Source: Acorus gramineus
Taxonomy: Eukaryota > Streptophyta > Magnoliopsida > Acorales > Acoraceae
Assembly (NCBI GenBank): GCA_030737835.1
Contig: CM060848.1
Location: 11,168,509 to 11,232,508 of the forward strand
Reading direction: 5' to 3'
Length of the DNA stretch: 64,000 nt
Shown here: positions 21,266-32,100 of the stretch, in pieces
Layout of the letters: each line of letters starts with the position of its first letter
Position numbering within the stretch: position 1 is the stretch's first letter
Notes under the pieces: model-generated
What the model was told of the DNA's origin: nothing
The model's database searches: none
The model's input: only the letters and a program-made list of their open reading frames with translations
Program-made: the position numbers and the translations under genes

Positions 21266-22776
21266 ATGGAGGAGCAACTCAACCCTTTAGCCATGACTCA
21301 ACTCCTTCAACACACACTGAGAAGTCTTTGCATCCATGAGCACTCTCAATGGATTTATGCTGTTTTTTGGAGGATCCTTCCTAGAAACTACCCACCTCCA
21401 AAGTGAGAAAGTTCTTCTTTACCTTTCCATTCTCTTTAAAGATAAGTGCATAACTTCATTTTGATATCTTCTTTGGCAGTTGGGATACACAGGAAGGACT
21501 TTCCGACAGGTCTATAGGGAACAAGAGGAACTGGTATGAATTTTAATTTCTTCTCCTGCAGAGTAACTCAAAGTACCTTCACTGCATATGAGTTTTATAT
21601 GGAGTTGCTCATATTATCTTGGTAGGATATTGGTTTGGGAGGATGGGTTCTGTAATTTTGCCAATTCTGCACTCAAGATCAACCCGATTGTCTCATCAAC
21701 ATATGGGAATTGTGAACCTCAACAGTCTATAGGCCTCCAACCTGAGGTCTTCTTCAAGATGTCCCATGAAATCTACAACTATGGAGAAGGGTAAGGAGGA
21801 AATATGAATTTAGCTGTATTAGTGAGTAATGTAGCCACTTTTTAAATTTAATCATCTGATTATATATTTTTTTTATGGGGGGGCAGTTTGATAGGAAAAG
21901 TTGCTGCAGATCATAGTCACAAATGGGTATCCAAGGAATCCAATGATAATGAAATCAACCTCTTGTCTGCATGGCACAGTCAACCTGACTCAGTAAGTGA
22001 ACTCAATACACACCCACATGGATTTCCTTTTACTTGCTAAGTTCTAATTTATGTCAGCCAAAGTAACCTGATTTACTACATTTCTCAGCATCCAAGAGCA
22101 TGGGAGGCACAATTCCAGTCTGGAATTCAGGTACTCTTCCCCCATCTTATGCTGTTTTTTTTTTCTTCCTGAATTCCCCTAATTTTCATCTCCAAATCGC
22201 ACAGACCATCGCGTTGATTGCAGTTAAAGAAGGTGTTGTTCAGTTAGGATCACTCAACAAGGTTTTCCCTCTCCCTCCCTCCCTCCCTTTCTCATCATTA
22301 CTAATAATAGAAACACTAAATCATGTGTTTCACCAACTAAATTCAAGGTGACTGAGGACTTGAGCTACGTTGTTCTACTGCGCAAGAAGTTTGATTATCT
22401 GCACAGCATACCTGGTGTTCTACTGCCTCACCCATCATCTTCATCATTCCCAAGTGTCACTCCATTAGGATATGACCTCTCATCCCAACAAGTGAATATG
22501 ACTCCGTCGCCGAGCAGCCTCGAAGCGCTCCTCTCCAAGCTCCCCTCTGTAGATTCTCTGCCAACCATGTCTCTGCAGAGGGACTACAATCCGATGTTCT
22601 CAGCGCCTCATAGACCGATGGATTTCATGATGGATATGGGGAGGATGGCCAAGGTGGAGGTAGATGAGGATGGGTTTGTTGGGCATGACAGGGACATGAA
22701 TTCAATTGGTGAGAGTAGCAGTACCATGTCATATCATTTTCTTACTAATGTAACAAAATCCAACAATGGATTTTGA
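21266..22776 (+). CDS. RSS3-like bHLH-MYC_N domain protein, 7 exons, 329 aa
   Basis: Spliced exons: 21266-21402, 21480-21533, 21626-21790, 21887-21992, 22089-22130, 22205-22261, 22348-22776. All introns are GT-AG; the sum is 990 nt with no internal stop. The N-terminus (about residues 1-190) is the bHLH-MYC_N domain as in rice RSS3 and its Arabidopsis relatives, formerly annotated 'WNK-related'. Landmarks: YAVFWRILPRNYPPP (31-45), NRRNW-type NKRNW at the exon 2/3 join, LVWEDGFCN, then EIYNYGEGLIGKVAADHSHKW and a TIALIAVKEGVVQLG core. The C-terminal part has SLEALLSKLPS (244-254), a motif of this subfamily, then a Ser/Met/Asp-rich tail. No basic helix-loop-helix is present. In rice, RSS3 is a nuclear cofactor that binds JAZ proteins and bHLH factors and restrains jasmonate responses in salt-stressed roots; the same role here is inferred. 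The start is the ATG giving the canonical MEEQLNPLA opening. Confidence 0.92.
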
Positions 22777-23430
22777 AAGAAAAAATTACTTAAATTGCAA
22801 TTTATGTAGTTTTTTTTTTAGTGAAAGCTACATTTGTCATCATTATTGCAACTCTATTTTTGTATAAACATGGCATCTACTAGACATCAGATGAATGGTT
22901 CATTTCTGCTTCTATTTTGTTCATCTTTAAACACAAGATCAGAATCCAACAAGCCGATAATAACCTTTTGAAAAATAATGGAAAGAATCCAAGTCAGTTT
23001 TAACAAGCTGCCATCATTAGAGCAAATTCAGATGACTCACTGTCTTCCAAGGTATTATTTAATCATCAGATTGATCAATGGTTGCTAGATACTTTAAACC
23101 TCATGATCTTATTTGGTTGGTGTTGATTTAATTGTACCAAATATCTTGAAGAGTAACCTGGATACATAGACCCTGTCTGGAATTGATTTTATGTAATCTT
23201 AAAATTGGATTCAGATAAAGCCTTCCAGAGAATCACTTGAATGTGATGTTTTAGTCAATTTCTTTATACAGGTTCTAAAATGTAAATCACATTATTAACT
23301 AATAGTTTCTGCATTGTCGTCACTAGATTAAAAAGAGGTCCTATATGTGCCTGAAAATGCTCCTAACATGCATGGTCACCTGTAAATCATTGATTCCCAC
23401 TATAGACCCAGATAATGTCAAGCACAAGGG
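22777..23430. other. 3' flank of the RSS3-like gene
   Basis: 3' UTR and intergenic DNA. T-rich and A-rich stretches follow the stop at 22774-22776. No other gene, RNA or repeat was recognised before the hAT-like MITE at 23431. Confidence 0.4.
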
Positions 23431-24016
23431 TTGGGATGTCACTTGGGTGAGTTAAATCTGATCCAACCCAACTTTTGAGTTTGTTCAGGTTGGGATTTTA
23501 GCATCGGGGTTCAAATAGAACCCAAGCAGCATCCCTAAACCAATATATGCTGGGTTTGGGTTGAGAGCGCAGATAACCCGAGCCCAACCCGAACAAAGTG
23601 TGGTAAGTGCTAAATTTAAATTTTCAAGTCAAGTTTGAAATGTTTATTCTTTCAAATAAAATTTGGATTTGTTCAATCTACTTTTATCTAAAATCTCACA
23701 TTTTATAATTTCATTTCACCGTTCTCTTTCCACTATCATTTTTCATTTTCAATTTATTATCTTTTTCGTGCAGGGCACCTATGTCACAAAGTTCAAATTA
23801 TCCAAAATGACATTTTTTAGCCAACCTGGCCTCAACCTAATCCGAATCAAACTAAAACTAAAACTTAAACTTGAACTAAACATGACATGATGGGCTCTAG
23901 TTGACTTCATCACTTTTGAAGGTCGGGATGGTTGGGTTTGGCTTGACTTCTTCTAACTCTGGGTTGGATTTGGAATGAACTCTAACCTGACCCAATCCGC
24001 CTAAGTTGCATCCCTA
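23431..24016. mobile_element. hAT-like MITE with 8-bp target duplication
   Basis: The ends are inverted: TTGGGATGTCACTTGGGTG on the left; TAGGGATGCAACTTAGGCG inward from the right. Flanks are CACAAGGG (23423-23430) and CACAAGAA (24017-24024), 6 of 8 identical, as expected of an ageing hAT duplication. The interior repeats GGGTTGG/CCAACCC words on both sides. No transposase. Confidence 0.75.
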
Positions 24017-26292
24017 CACAAGAACCGGTTGGTACAACTAAAAACTATCAAGAAACAATATCACACATGATTTTATTGTTTTCATATTATCTCATCCATA
24101 CTAGCTAAGGACTTTGATACCCCTAAGAGTGTAAGAACCCAAACCTCTATTTAGGCTTATGCTATTATTTTATATGTTTGGATTGATGGATAGCACAATG
24201 ATATATGTTATTTCATATTATTATTCATTTGGAATGAATTAGGGTCATGCATGCTTAGGTTATATCATAAGTTGGACGTTGGCATGATTCGGATTTAATT
24301 TTGTTAATGTTCAAGATGGAGTAGTTTAAATCTGGTTTTATCATGGAGCATTCAGTTTTGAGTTAGCTTTCATACAAAAGTGGAATTAGATCATCTGGAT
24401 TCATGTAGCAAAAGTTATGAGTGTTTTTCCAATTATACCCTGGGGATGGAAAAGGTCTGGCAGCAACCCTGTTTTATGTTAATTGTATAATTCGGAATGG
24501 TTAGAGGGGTTATTGGAGATTGGCTTAAACATGAAAGTCGTAGATAATCTTCTTTGCTTTCCAATGGAAGTTGAATTGAATAATTCGGAGCCAGATTGTG
24601 AAAGTTATGACTGTTTTACCAGAGGCTGTGTAGAATTTTTAAAGAAGGGCATTTTCGTAAATAGGCCGGATTCCTTAGTTTTCGGTGTGAATGAAAAAGT
24701 GGAAAATCAATGAAAATTTGGAAAAATTAGGAAAAGCTTTATTGAGTATTTTTCGTGCTGTATTGGGTAAAGATTCTTGTGTTTGTCATTGTTATTCTTC
24801 ATAGAGGGTTGTTGTATTTCAGTTTTGAATTGAATTTGTGATTTGGGATTGAATACAAATATATTTTTGAGGGTTGATTTTACTATATCATAGTGGGGAT
24901 ATCATATTGTCTTGGTGGATCATTGTTAGATTGGTGAGAGGATTGTTTATGCATATGGGGTGACTTGTGTATGTTTATTCTATGTTGCCCACCCTTCCTA
25001 ACCCTTCCTCCCTCTCTGTTTTTGCTCTCCTTAATGTGGACCAGCAGTGGTTGGGTTGAGGAAGAAGAGATGATAGTGTTGGAGGCTTGGGATGTGCTTA
25101 GAGAGGTAAGGCAGATTTTTGTCTTATGAAGAGCCTTATGAATTTGATATCTAAAGACATATTATGAGGATTGTGTCCTCATATGATATAATTATCTTTG
25201 TGTCTAGATCTTATATATGAAATTTGGTGACATAATATTACCTGAGTTGTAAGTTATGATCTGTTTTGTAAGGACTATCCAGATTCGAGTAGGAATTGAC
25301 TAGTTTCTGAAAATATTTTATTTCGGGCATTTACAGATTAAATTAGATTATGATATCTTCAATGAATTATAATCCCAGCATGTCAATGAATGTGTATGAT
25401 TTATTTTAAAATTATTGGATGAGTATTTGTTGGTGTGGAGATCAAAGAGTGGGGTTGTTTGCTGCCCAGATTTTTTGTTATAATGGTGTGATGTTTTCTT
25501 ACTGATTTATATGTGATTTAATTAGATGATAGCCCATGGATGAATGGCTTTTGATAGTGTAGATTAATTTAGTAGTTGAAGGTATAGGGTGTATTTTGCA
25601 TTTTGTGTTCTGGATTTTTTTTTTTTATGCATGGATGCTTTATTTCTTGGCTGAGTAGATAATGTTTGTCTGTCAGAGGAGTTTCCTTAATGTGAGAAAA
25701 TGTGGTGATCTTGTGGTGGGAATAGCTATGCTCCCACGAGTCCAGTAGCGATCGCGCTACCGTTGGACTACTCGAGGCGCGTGATTCAGTGCGGGACGTA
25801 GTACTCGTATCTGTGAGTGGATCTAACTTGGCATTCTAACAGTATAGTTCCATGCTAAGTCATGTTTATGACATCTTTGATCTTAATCTAGTATGCATGA
25901 CTATGGTGTCATCCATAAATGATAATATGACATGGTTAAGTAAATTGTAATTGAAGTTCATATTTATCTTGCTATACATATAATAAACTTGGAATATGTA
26001 GTTAAGGGTAGGAATTGATATTATTGTATCATGTCATATCCTGAATGCATGCTCATGATCTATTATTGTTAGTCCTTGCATATTATGTTCTATTATCAGC
26101 ATGCTCTATAGATCATCGTCTACTGATATGGTCAAGACATTGCTAGAGATAGGGGTTTGATCGTATGGGTCAGATCCTATTGCCTGTTGTGGTTTACCTC
26201 GTAGGTTCTCAACCGGTGTGTGTCGAGCATGTTCGGGGTGGCTTAATTATGATAGTTCTTCTGATTTATGATTGCGAACCTACACTTAAGAT

Positions 26293-26630
26293 GAGGGTAA
26301 ACTCTGGGTGTCCTTCACGAGAGGAGCGTTTTCGAGGTTCATCCTGAACACCCACGGCATCCGATACTTCAAATCGGCTAGCGTCAGAGTGGTTGGATGA
26401 CGAAGAGCCTTAGCCAAGACACTGGGTTTAGCTGTTCAATTTGCATTGAGATGTTTCGTGTGAGTCAGTTGAGGTGAGGGTAAACTCTGGGTGTCCTTCA
26501 CGAGGGGAGCGTTTTCAAGGTTTATCCTGGACGCCCACGGTATCCGATAGTTCAAATCAGCTACGCGTTAGAGTGGTTGGATGACGGAGAGCCTTAGCCA
26601 AGATACTAGGTTTGTCAGCCCTGTTCGCAA
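26293..26630. repeat. 183-bp tandem duplication inside the solo LTR
   Basis: GAGGGTAAACTCTGGGTGTC begins at 26293 and again at 26476. Both units continue with CTTCACGAG, GGAGCGTTTTC, CACCCACGG/CGCCCACGG, ATCCGATA, then GAGTGGTTGGATGACG and AGAGCCTTAGCCAAGA. Divergence is a few percent. Confidence 0.85.
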
Positions 26631-26823
26631 AGTGATGGAGTCTAGGGTGGGATCCATTGATGCGGTTTGTATTGCAGTCGTGCTTTGGTGGATTTGACGG
26701 GTGGAGTGGTACTCCATGTATTGGCCAAGCCAATGCATTTGCAGAAATGGGTCGCCTAAGAGAAGTCACTGCGTGACAGGAGAAACTGTAAGGCATTTGT
26801 GTGTAGTGGCATTTCAGTCACTA

Positions 26824-26825
<2 letters not shown>

Positions 26826-26876
<51 letters not shown>
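26826..26876. repeat. (AT)n microsatellite
   Basis: An uninterrupted AT dinucleotide run of about 51 bases inside the solo LTR. Likely length-polymorphic. Confidence 0.95.
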
Positions 26877-26877
<1 letters not shown>

Positions 26878-27512
26878 CGTTGCTAACATGGGATGGATCC
26901 CCTGTGGTATGGGACGCAGACGGATCTGTCTTTATTTTAGGGACATAACGAGGTTAGTGTGAGTTGGCCTCCTGTGGTATGGGACGCAGACTGGTCGACT
27001 TATACTTGATAGTTATTTATATACATTTTATGGATGTGTTGGGAATTGTGCTGTGAGCTGACTTGTAGTTAGGTTCATTCACTAGGCCTTCATCGGCTTA
27101 CACCCTATTTGTATGGGTCTCATCCAGGTGTTCCACAGGATGGGTCTCATCCAGGTGTTGCACGGGATTGGTGAGTTGGGTGTGGTTGAAGGATTTGTGC
27201 GCCTCTCGTTGAATTGGTGAGCGTGTCAGCTTCTTGTTATTTTTTTGTACCAAGTGTTTTGTTGTTATTGGTATGTATTTGGCTGTATTTGTAATTATGA
27301 CTTATGTTCACACGGGACGGTGATTGTGTATTCTTCTGAGGGCCACTATTATCTGTTCTATGGCCCGTAATATTTATTTATTTATTCATATACTCTTCTG
27401 CTACCGTCTATTATGCTTCAATCTTTTATTCTTTGTGATTTATTCTGATTATGATATACTCAGTATCGTCCACGTATCACCCCTTGGAGACGGCCGCTCC
27501 TTGGGCATGACA

Positions 27513-29101
27513 TAGAGGCAGAAAATTTTTAAACACCCACAAGTTTTCAAAGTCTTGCATAGCACAATAGGAACGGCCTCACGTTGATGTTACTTCAAAG
27601 TTTAGCCTAGCTTCATCTTTGTTTTTGATAAAAAACGCTAAACTGAAGATCAAAGGGTAGCTTGTAAACTTTTCCATCTAAGCATAAGTTCTCCTCACAC
27701 AAAAGACTGAATTTCTTTTGCCCTTCTTTGTGGACAGACTAAATTATTTACAAGATAACAACATTATCAGAATACAGTTTCGACGGAGTACTTATTCCTT
27801 TTGCCTAAAGTGATAATAGTAAAGGAATTCACGATTGTGAAAGTCCTATAGTCTTTTAAGCCTGGTTTGGCAATAACAATTTGATGATTTTAGCTTTTTG
27901 AAAAGCTAAAACTGTTATCAAACAGGTCAACTTACATGCAAAACAAATACTGGATCTTGTCAAAAGACTGTGCATTGAAATTTATGTTTTATAAAGTAGC
28001 CTAAATCATGTATAAAACAACTAAAAGTTGATTTTCAAACTGTGTTTCCAAACGTCAGACAACAATACAAATGACAACCTGTTCAGTCACACAGTGTACA
28101 CATTTTGTATGCAATCATGTCTCTGGTCTACAGGACCACAATCTTTTGTAGTAAAAATAATTAACCATAACAACGAATTCATCAACCTCGACAGGTACAC
28201 TGTTTGTCTTCATTGCATCATGTATGTTGGTTGCATTCAATGTCAACTTAAATTTTGTGGTGCAAAGTCACTGGAAGTGATGAAGGTATCTCCCAAGACA
28301 CTAGCAAGAATTGTTCCAACCAACTTATTAACTGCAGGTAAAAAAATATCAAGCCCTCGTATTGTTCAACTAGATGGTACACATCAGTCAATCAAGTTTA
28401 TATGCTTGATGAATCATGAAAGATAATCTGTAACAAGGAGGACATTGTTTGCCTCGTCGAACAAAGCTGCTCCACTTATCATGACTTCAATAAAACAGTA
28501 TTCAATGGAGTGAAATGTTCTAAACTACATCAATCAGGTCATCCAAGCAACCCCAGGTGATAGCCTCTCTTTCACAAAATTAATGTTTAATCATACATCA
28601 AAATAGATACGAGTTTTGTGAAAACAACAGTTTTTGCAGTGAAAAATATTGCCCACTTTTCCAAGTACATAAGCAAAAACTCTTTTTGTCCCATCTGCCA
28701 ATAGATCACAGAGCTCATATAATATAAACTGAAGTTCTACAATGTAGAAACAAATAAATGGAGACACAATCTTTGTAAAAACCAAAGCCATTCATTGAAG
28801 AATCCTCTTAAAATACATAGATGCATACAAACAACTTATTACAAAATCAAAAACAAGACGCTATGAATTTCCTCTTCCCCTCATCAGCTTTATCTCCATA
28901 ACGTAGATAATTAAAAAAAAATAAAGAATAACTCAGTGCATGAACTTTGAAAATGACAATATAAGCTGTTCAATGAGCAACTGCAGAAGGACTGAACCGG
29001 ACAACATCTTCTGCAACGTATATACAACAAGTAAAGATAAATTTTTACCTTCCACAAATCACATTTATCACAACAGTGGCGACATACCTTGTCACAAGAA
29101 A
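27513..29101. other. 3' flank and 3' UTR side of CSI1; small MITE-like hairpin
   Basis: No additional gene is supported. The 132-codon plus frame at 28028-28426 has no recognisable domain and lies opposite the 3' side of CSI1. A small hairpin at about 27861-27932 has GCCTGGTTTGGCA at one end and GACCTGTTTGATAACAG inward from the other, with TTTTAGCTTTTTGAAAAGCTAAAA at its centre, typical of a short hAT-like MITE. The CSI1 3' UTR should occupy the part just below 29102. Confidence 0.45.
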
Positions 29102-32100
29102 TTATTTATTTGACCACTGGAACTCGATCTCTAGATTCCGAGGGGGGCCACTTTTGCTCTCAGGCAGGAGAGTGTACTCTCCAGCAACTGATCCCAACAT
29201 AACCACCCGATCAATCTGGATTGTCACTTTCCCAAATGAGCTCTGCAATTATGTAGAAACAAATTAAAGTTAGTTTCAATACAATGAAATTACTGATTTC
29301 CAACATGGGCAGAATGCTGGTCAATGTATGCATGGATGTGCAACGATTCAGTTCCTATTTATGGAAAATGCCCAAACAAACACTCCATTTGCCCATTTGG
29401 TAAAATAGCTATGTGGCCAAGTGCAATTATGGATTTCTTTCCCCGGTTGCCATTTACCTTTCCAAATTTGCTCTTATTCTTGCAAGAGATGTGAAGCTTT
29501 TGGCCTTTTGGTGGGCTGTCAAATGCCCATGCAAAGCCTTCATCCCATTCAGGAGTAGGACCAGTAGAAACAATCTGGGAAAAATGGAGAGTTAAAAGTG
29601 TAAGCACAATCAGCAAATATCATGGAATCACACATAAAGGCACATTTTCAAAAGAAGAATCAGCTAAAAGATAATATTACATACAAATTTAACACTATTA
29701 TTAAATACAGTTTCATGGACCTTTTTGTTTTGTTAAGAGATGTACATTTGACATAACTAACTAAATACTTTCCAGTGATGAGCATATAGTGCTAAATCTG
29801 AAACTAGAAAATGTCAGAGATGAAACCCATATTAGGAATTCAATCATTTCATTCAATTGAACATAAAGATTGCATGCTGCTCATGCAAATATTTAAGCAA
29901 GAAAAGTTTGTTAATGGAAAGTTGCAAGTTACACATCATCTCATGCAGTTATTGGTAGAAGTCTCGCATTTTCATCTCTAATGACACCCCCTCTCTGAAA
30001 CAGAGGTCAGGGGATCAAACCTCGGGCCGCACCAAAAAAAAAAGTTCATATGATATACAATACAAAGCAAGCATGAATTGGATTCCATGAAGACTAAAAA
30101 AAATTTATTCATAAAAAAACCATATGAAAGAGCTCATAATTTTACGTGCTTCAAATAGTAGCTTATGGCCCACACTAATGACTGAATGAAACATGGTTTG
30201 ATGTAGAGGACAAAATTAAGGAACTTCTGTCAAATGTAAGCATAATTACATGTTCAGAATCATGATTACCTTAGTCTGCCTGGGTGGTGTACTGCCAAGG
30301 GTGAGTTTGCAGAAGACGCTTGGGTTTCCCACTGACTGCTTTAAGTTGTTGCCACGTTTGATAATTACCATTAATGTCCCTGGCAAACACTGCAGGAGTA
30401 GTTCTGCTTTCTCCTGGAAGCGAGGTGGACCAGACTGAATCAAGTATTGCAGAAGCGGAATCGCTTCAGCCGCAGCAACTGACTGAGCTTTAGAGACTTC
30501 AGCTGGACATGCAGACCAAGCTTGCCGGAGAAGAAACAGTGAATCCAATGCTGCTTCTTGAGTTGCCTCTGAACCAGTTTTAAGGGATGTAACCAGATGA
30601 GGAATACTTAGAGTAGCTGGTTCAGTGGCTCTTAAACGTGGGAAGTTGCTCAATAATCCATTTAAAGCTCTCAAATACTCCTCATTCACACTCCCAGAAG
30701 CCCATAAATCCTTTTCAATGGCAGCTGCACAGCCAACAAAGTGATTTGAAGAAGATTTACAAGTACGGACACAGACACACATACAATTGTGAATCAAAAT
30801 GAACAGAGAAACAGGTTTTGTGAGGTCAAATTAGAATGTTGGGGCAAAGAATAAGATCAAGTACATGATGATAGTGCAATCAAGAGTAAATTTAAGAAAA
30901 ATTGAATTAATAAAATTGCAAAATAGAAGCAGTGTTGTTTGAATGGAAGGAAATATTGAATCAAAATGTCAGCATAGCTTGGGGTTTAATATATTCAAGT
31001 GAAGGAGTCTTCTTGCACTTACATTTCTCTTGTTAAATTGAATATTCCAAAGGATTAAGGCCTTCATCGTATTTCTTATTTGATGGTCAGATTTAAAGGA
31101 TGCGATGGCTCATTTCAAATATATGTTGAAAGTTACTTCTATTAAGCACGTTCACTTCTATTATGCCCAGCCTTCTCAGCTCAAACATATATGTACAACT
31201 AATAGCTTATTTGGAAGCCCGCATATTCTGCAACCCAGGAAAGTAGGGAAAAAAAATGTAAATCAAAGGTAAACAAATAAGACATTTTCCACTGCATTCA
31301 TATATCTGACAAACAAATGGCATCGCATCAATCTAGGCTAAGTGCACGCATTAAATTTAATAATACTAAAGAAACACCTCCTGATCAAACAGGTATGATT
31401 CTCTAATAGGCATTTGAAACCAAGTGAAATATATGGAAAGGACGTACCAGTTATGGCTCTCACAGTTTCACTAGAAGCGTACTCTTGTATAGTATTATTA
31501 GAAAAGAGAAGCTTGACAAACATAGATGCCTGGACTGATGTGTCCGGATCACTGGAATTTATAAGGTCCAAGACGACCTGAACACCACCAGCTTCCGCAA
31601 CTGCTCTTTTATTTGAACGGCTGTACATCACGAGGTTCTGCAATGCACAGATAGCTACCACTTTCATCTCCTCCGTAGGGTTATCTTCAAGCAAATTTAC
31701 CAAAGCTCGACACGCTGAAACAGCATCTGTACTTCGAGCAAGGCCTTCATTCTGAAATAGATCCCCAAGAGCAAGAGCAGCGAGCAACCTCGCCTGCTGT
31801 GTTTGAGTCTGCGGATCCAGGAGGTACTGGGATAGCGGTCCTATTGCAGATTTAGCAGCTTTTGATTCTCTGATTTTCACATTGTTTAGTAAAGCTTCAA
31901 GCAGTCTCGATGCAGTTTCTTCACATATATGACACCTGAGAATCTCCAATAGAGCATCAATAGCACCGCTTTCAGCCATTGCTTCTGCGCTCGTTGAATC
32001 ATCAGCTTCTAAAACAAGCAAGGCATTTAATGCACCAATAACCGTACTTTCTGTTCCGGAACGAAGCAACCTCACCAGTACAGCAACAGGAACCTCCAAA

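Larger units (their letters stand above)
24130..27512 (+). mobile_element. Solo-LTR-like element, 3.4 kb, plus orientation
   Basis: Runs from TGTAAGAACCC to GGGCATGACA (TG...CA), flanked by AAGAG (24125-24129) and TAGAG (27513-27517), 4 of 5 matching, the size of an LTR-element target duplication. 24310-24620 matches 5640-5950 in reverse, so it belongs to the same family as the 2.4-6.1 kb copy. There is no primer-binding site after the CA, no gag-pol frame and no second LTR, so it is read as a solo LTR (or a non-autonomous element). It contains a 183-bp tandem duplication, an (AT)n tract and further short duplications (26896-26993; 27116-27164). Confidence 0.65.

Noticed and set aside
28028..28426. 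132-codon plus-strand frame
   Set aside because: No domain, low-complexity AT-rich codons, and it lies opposite the CSI1 3' side.
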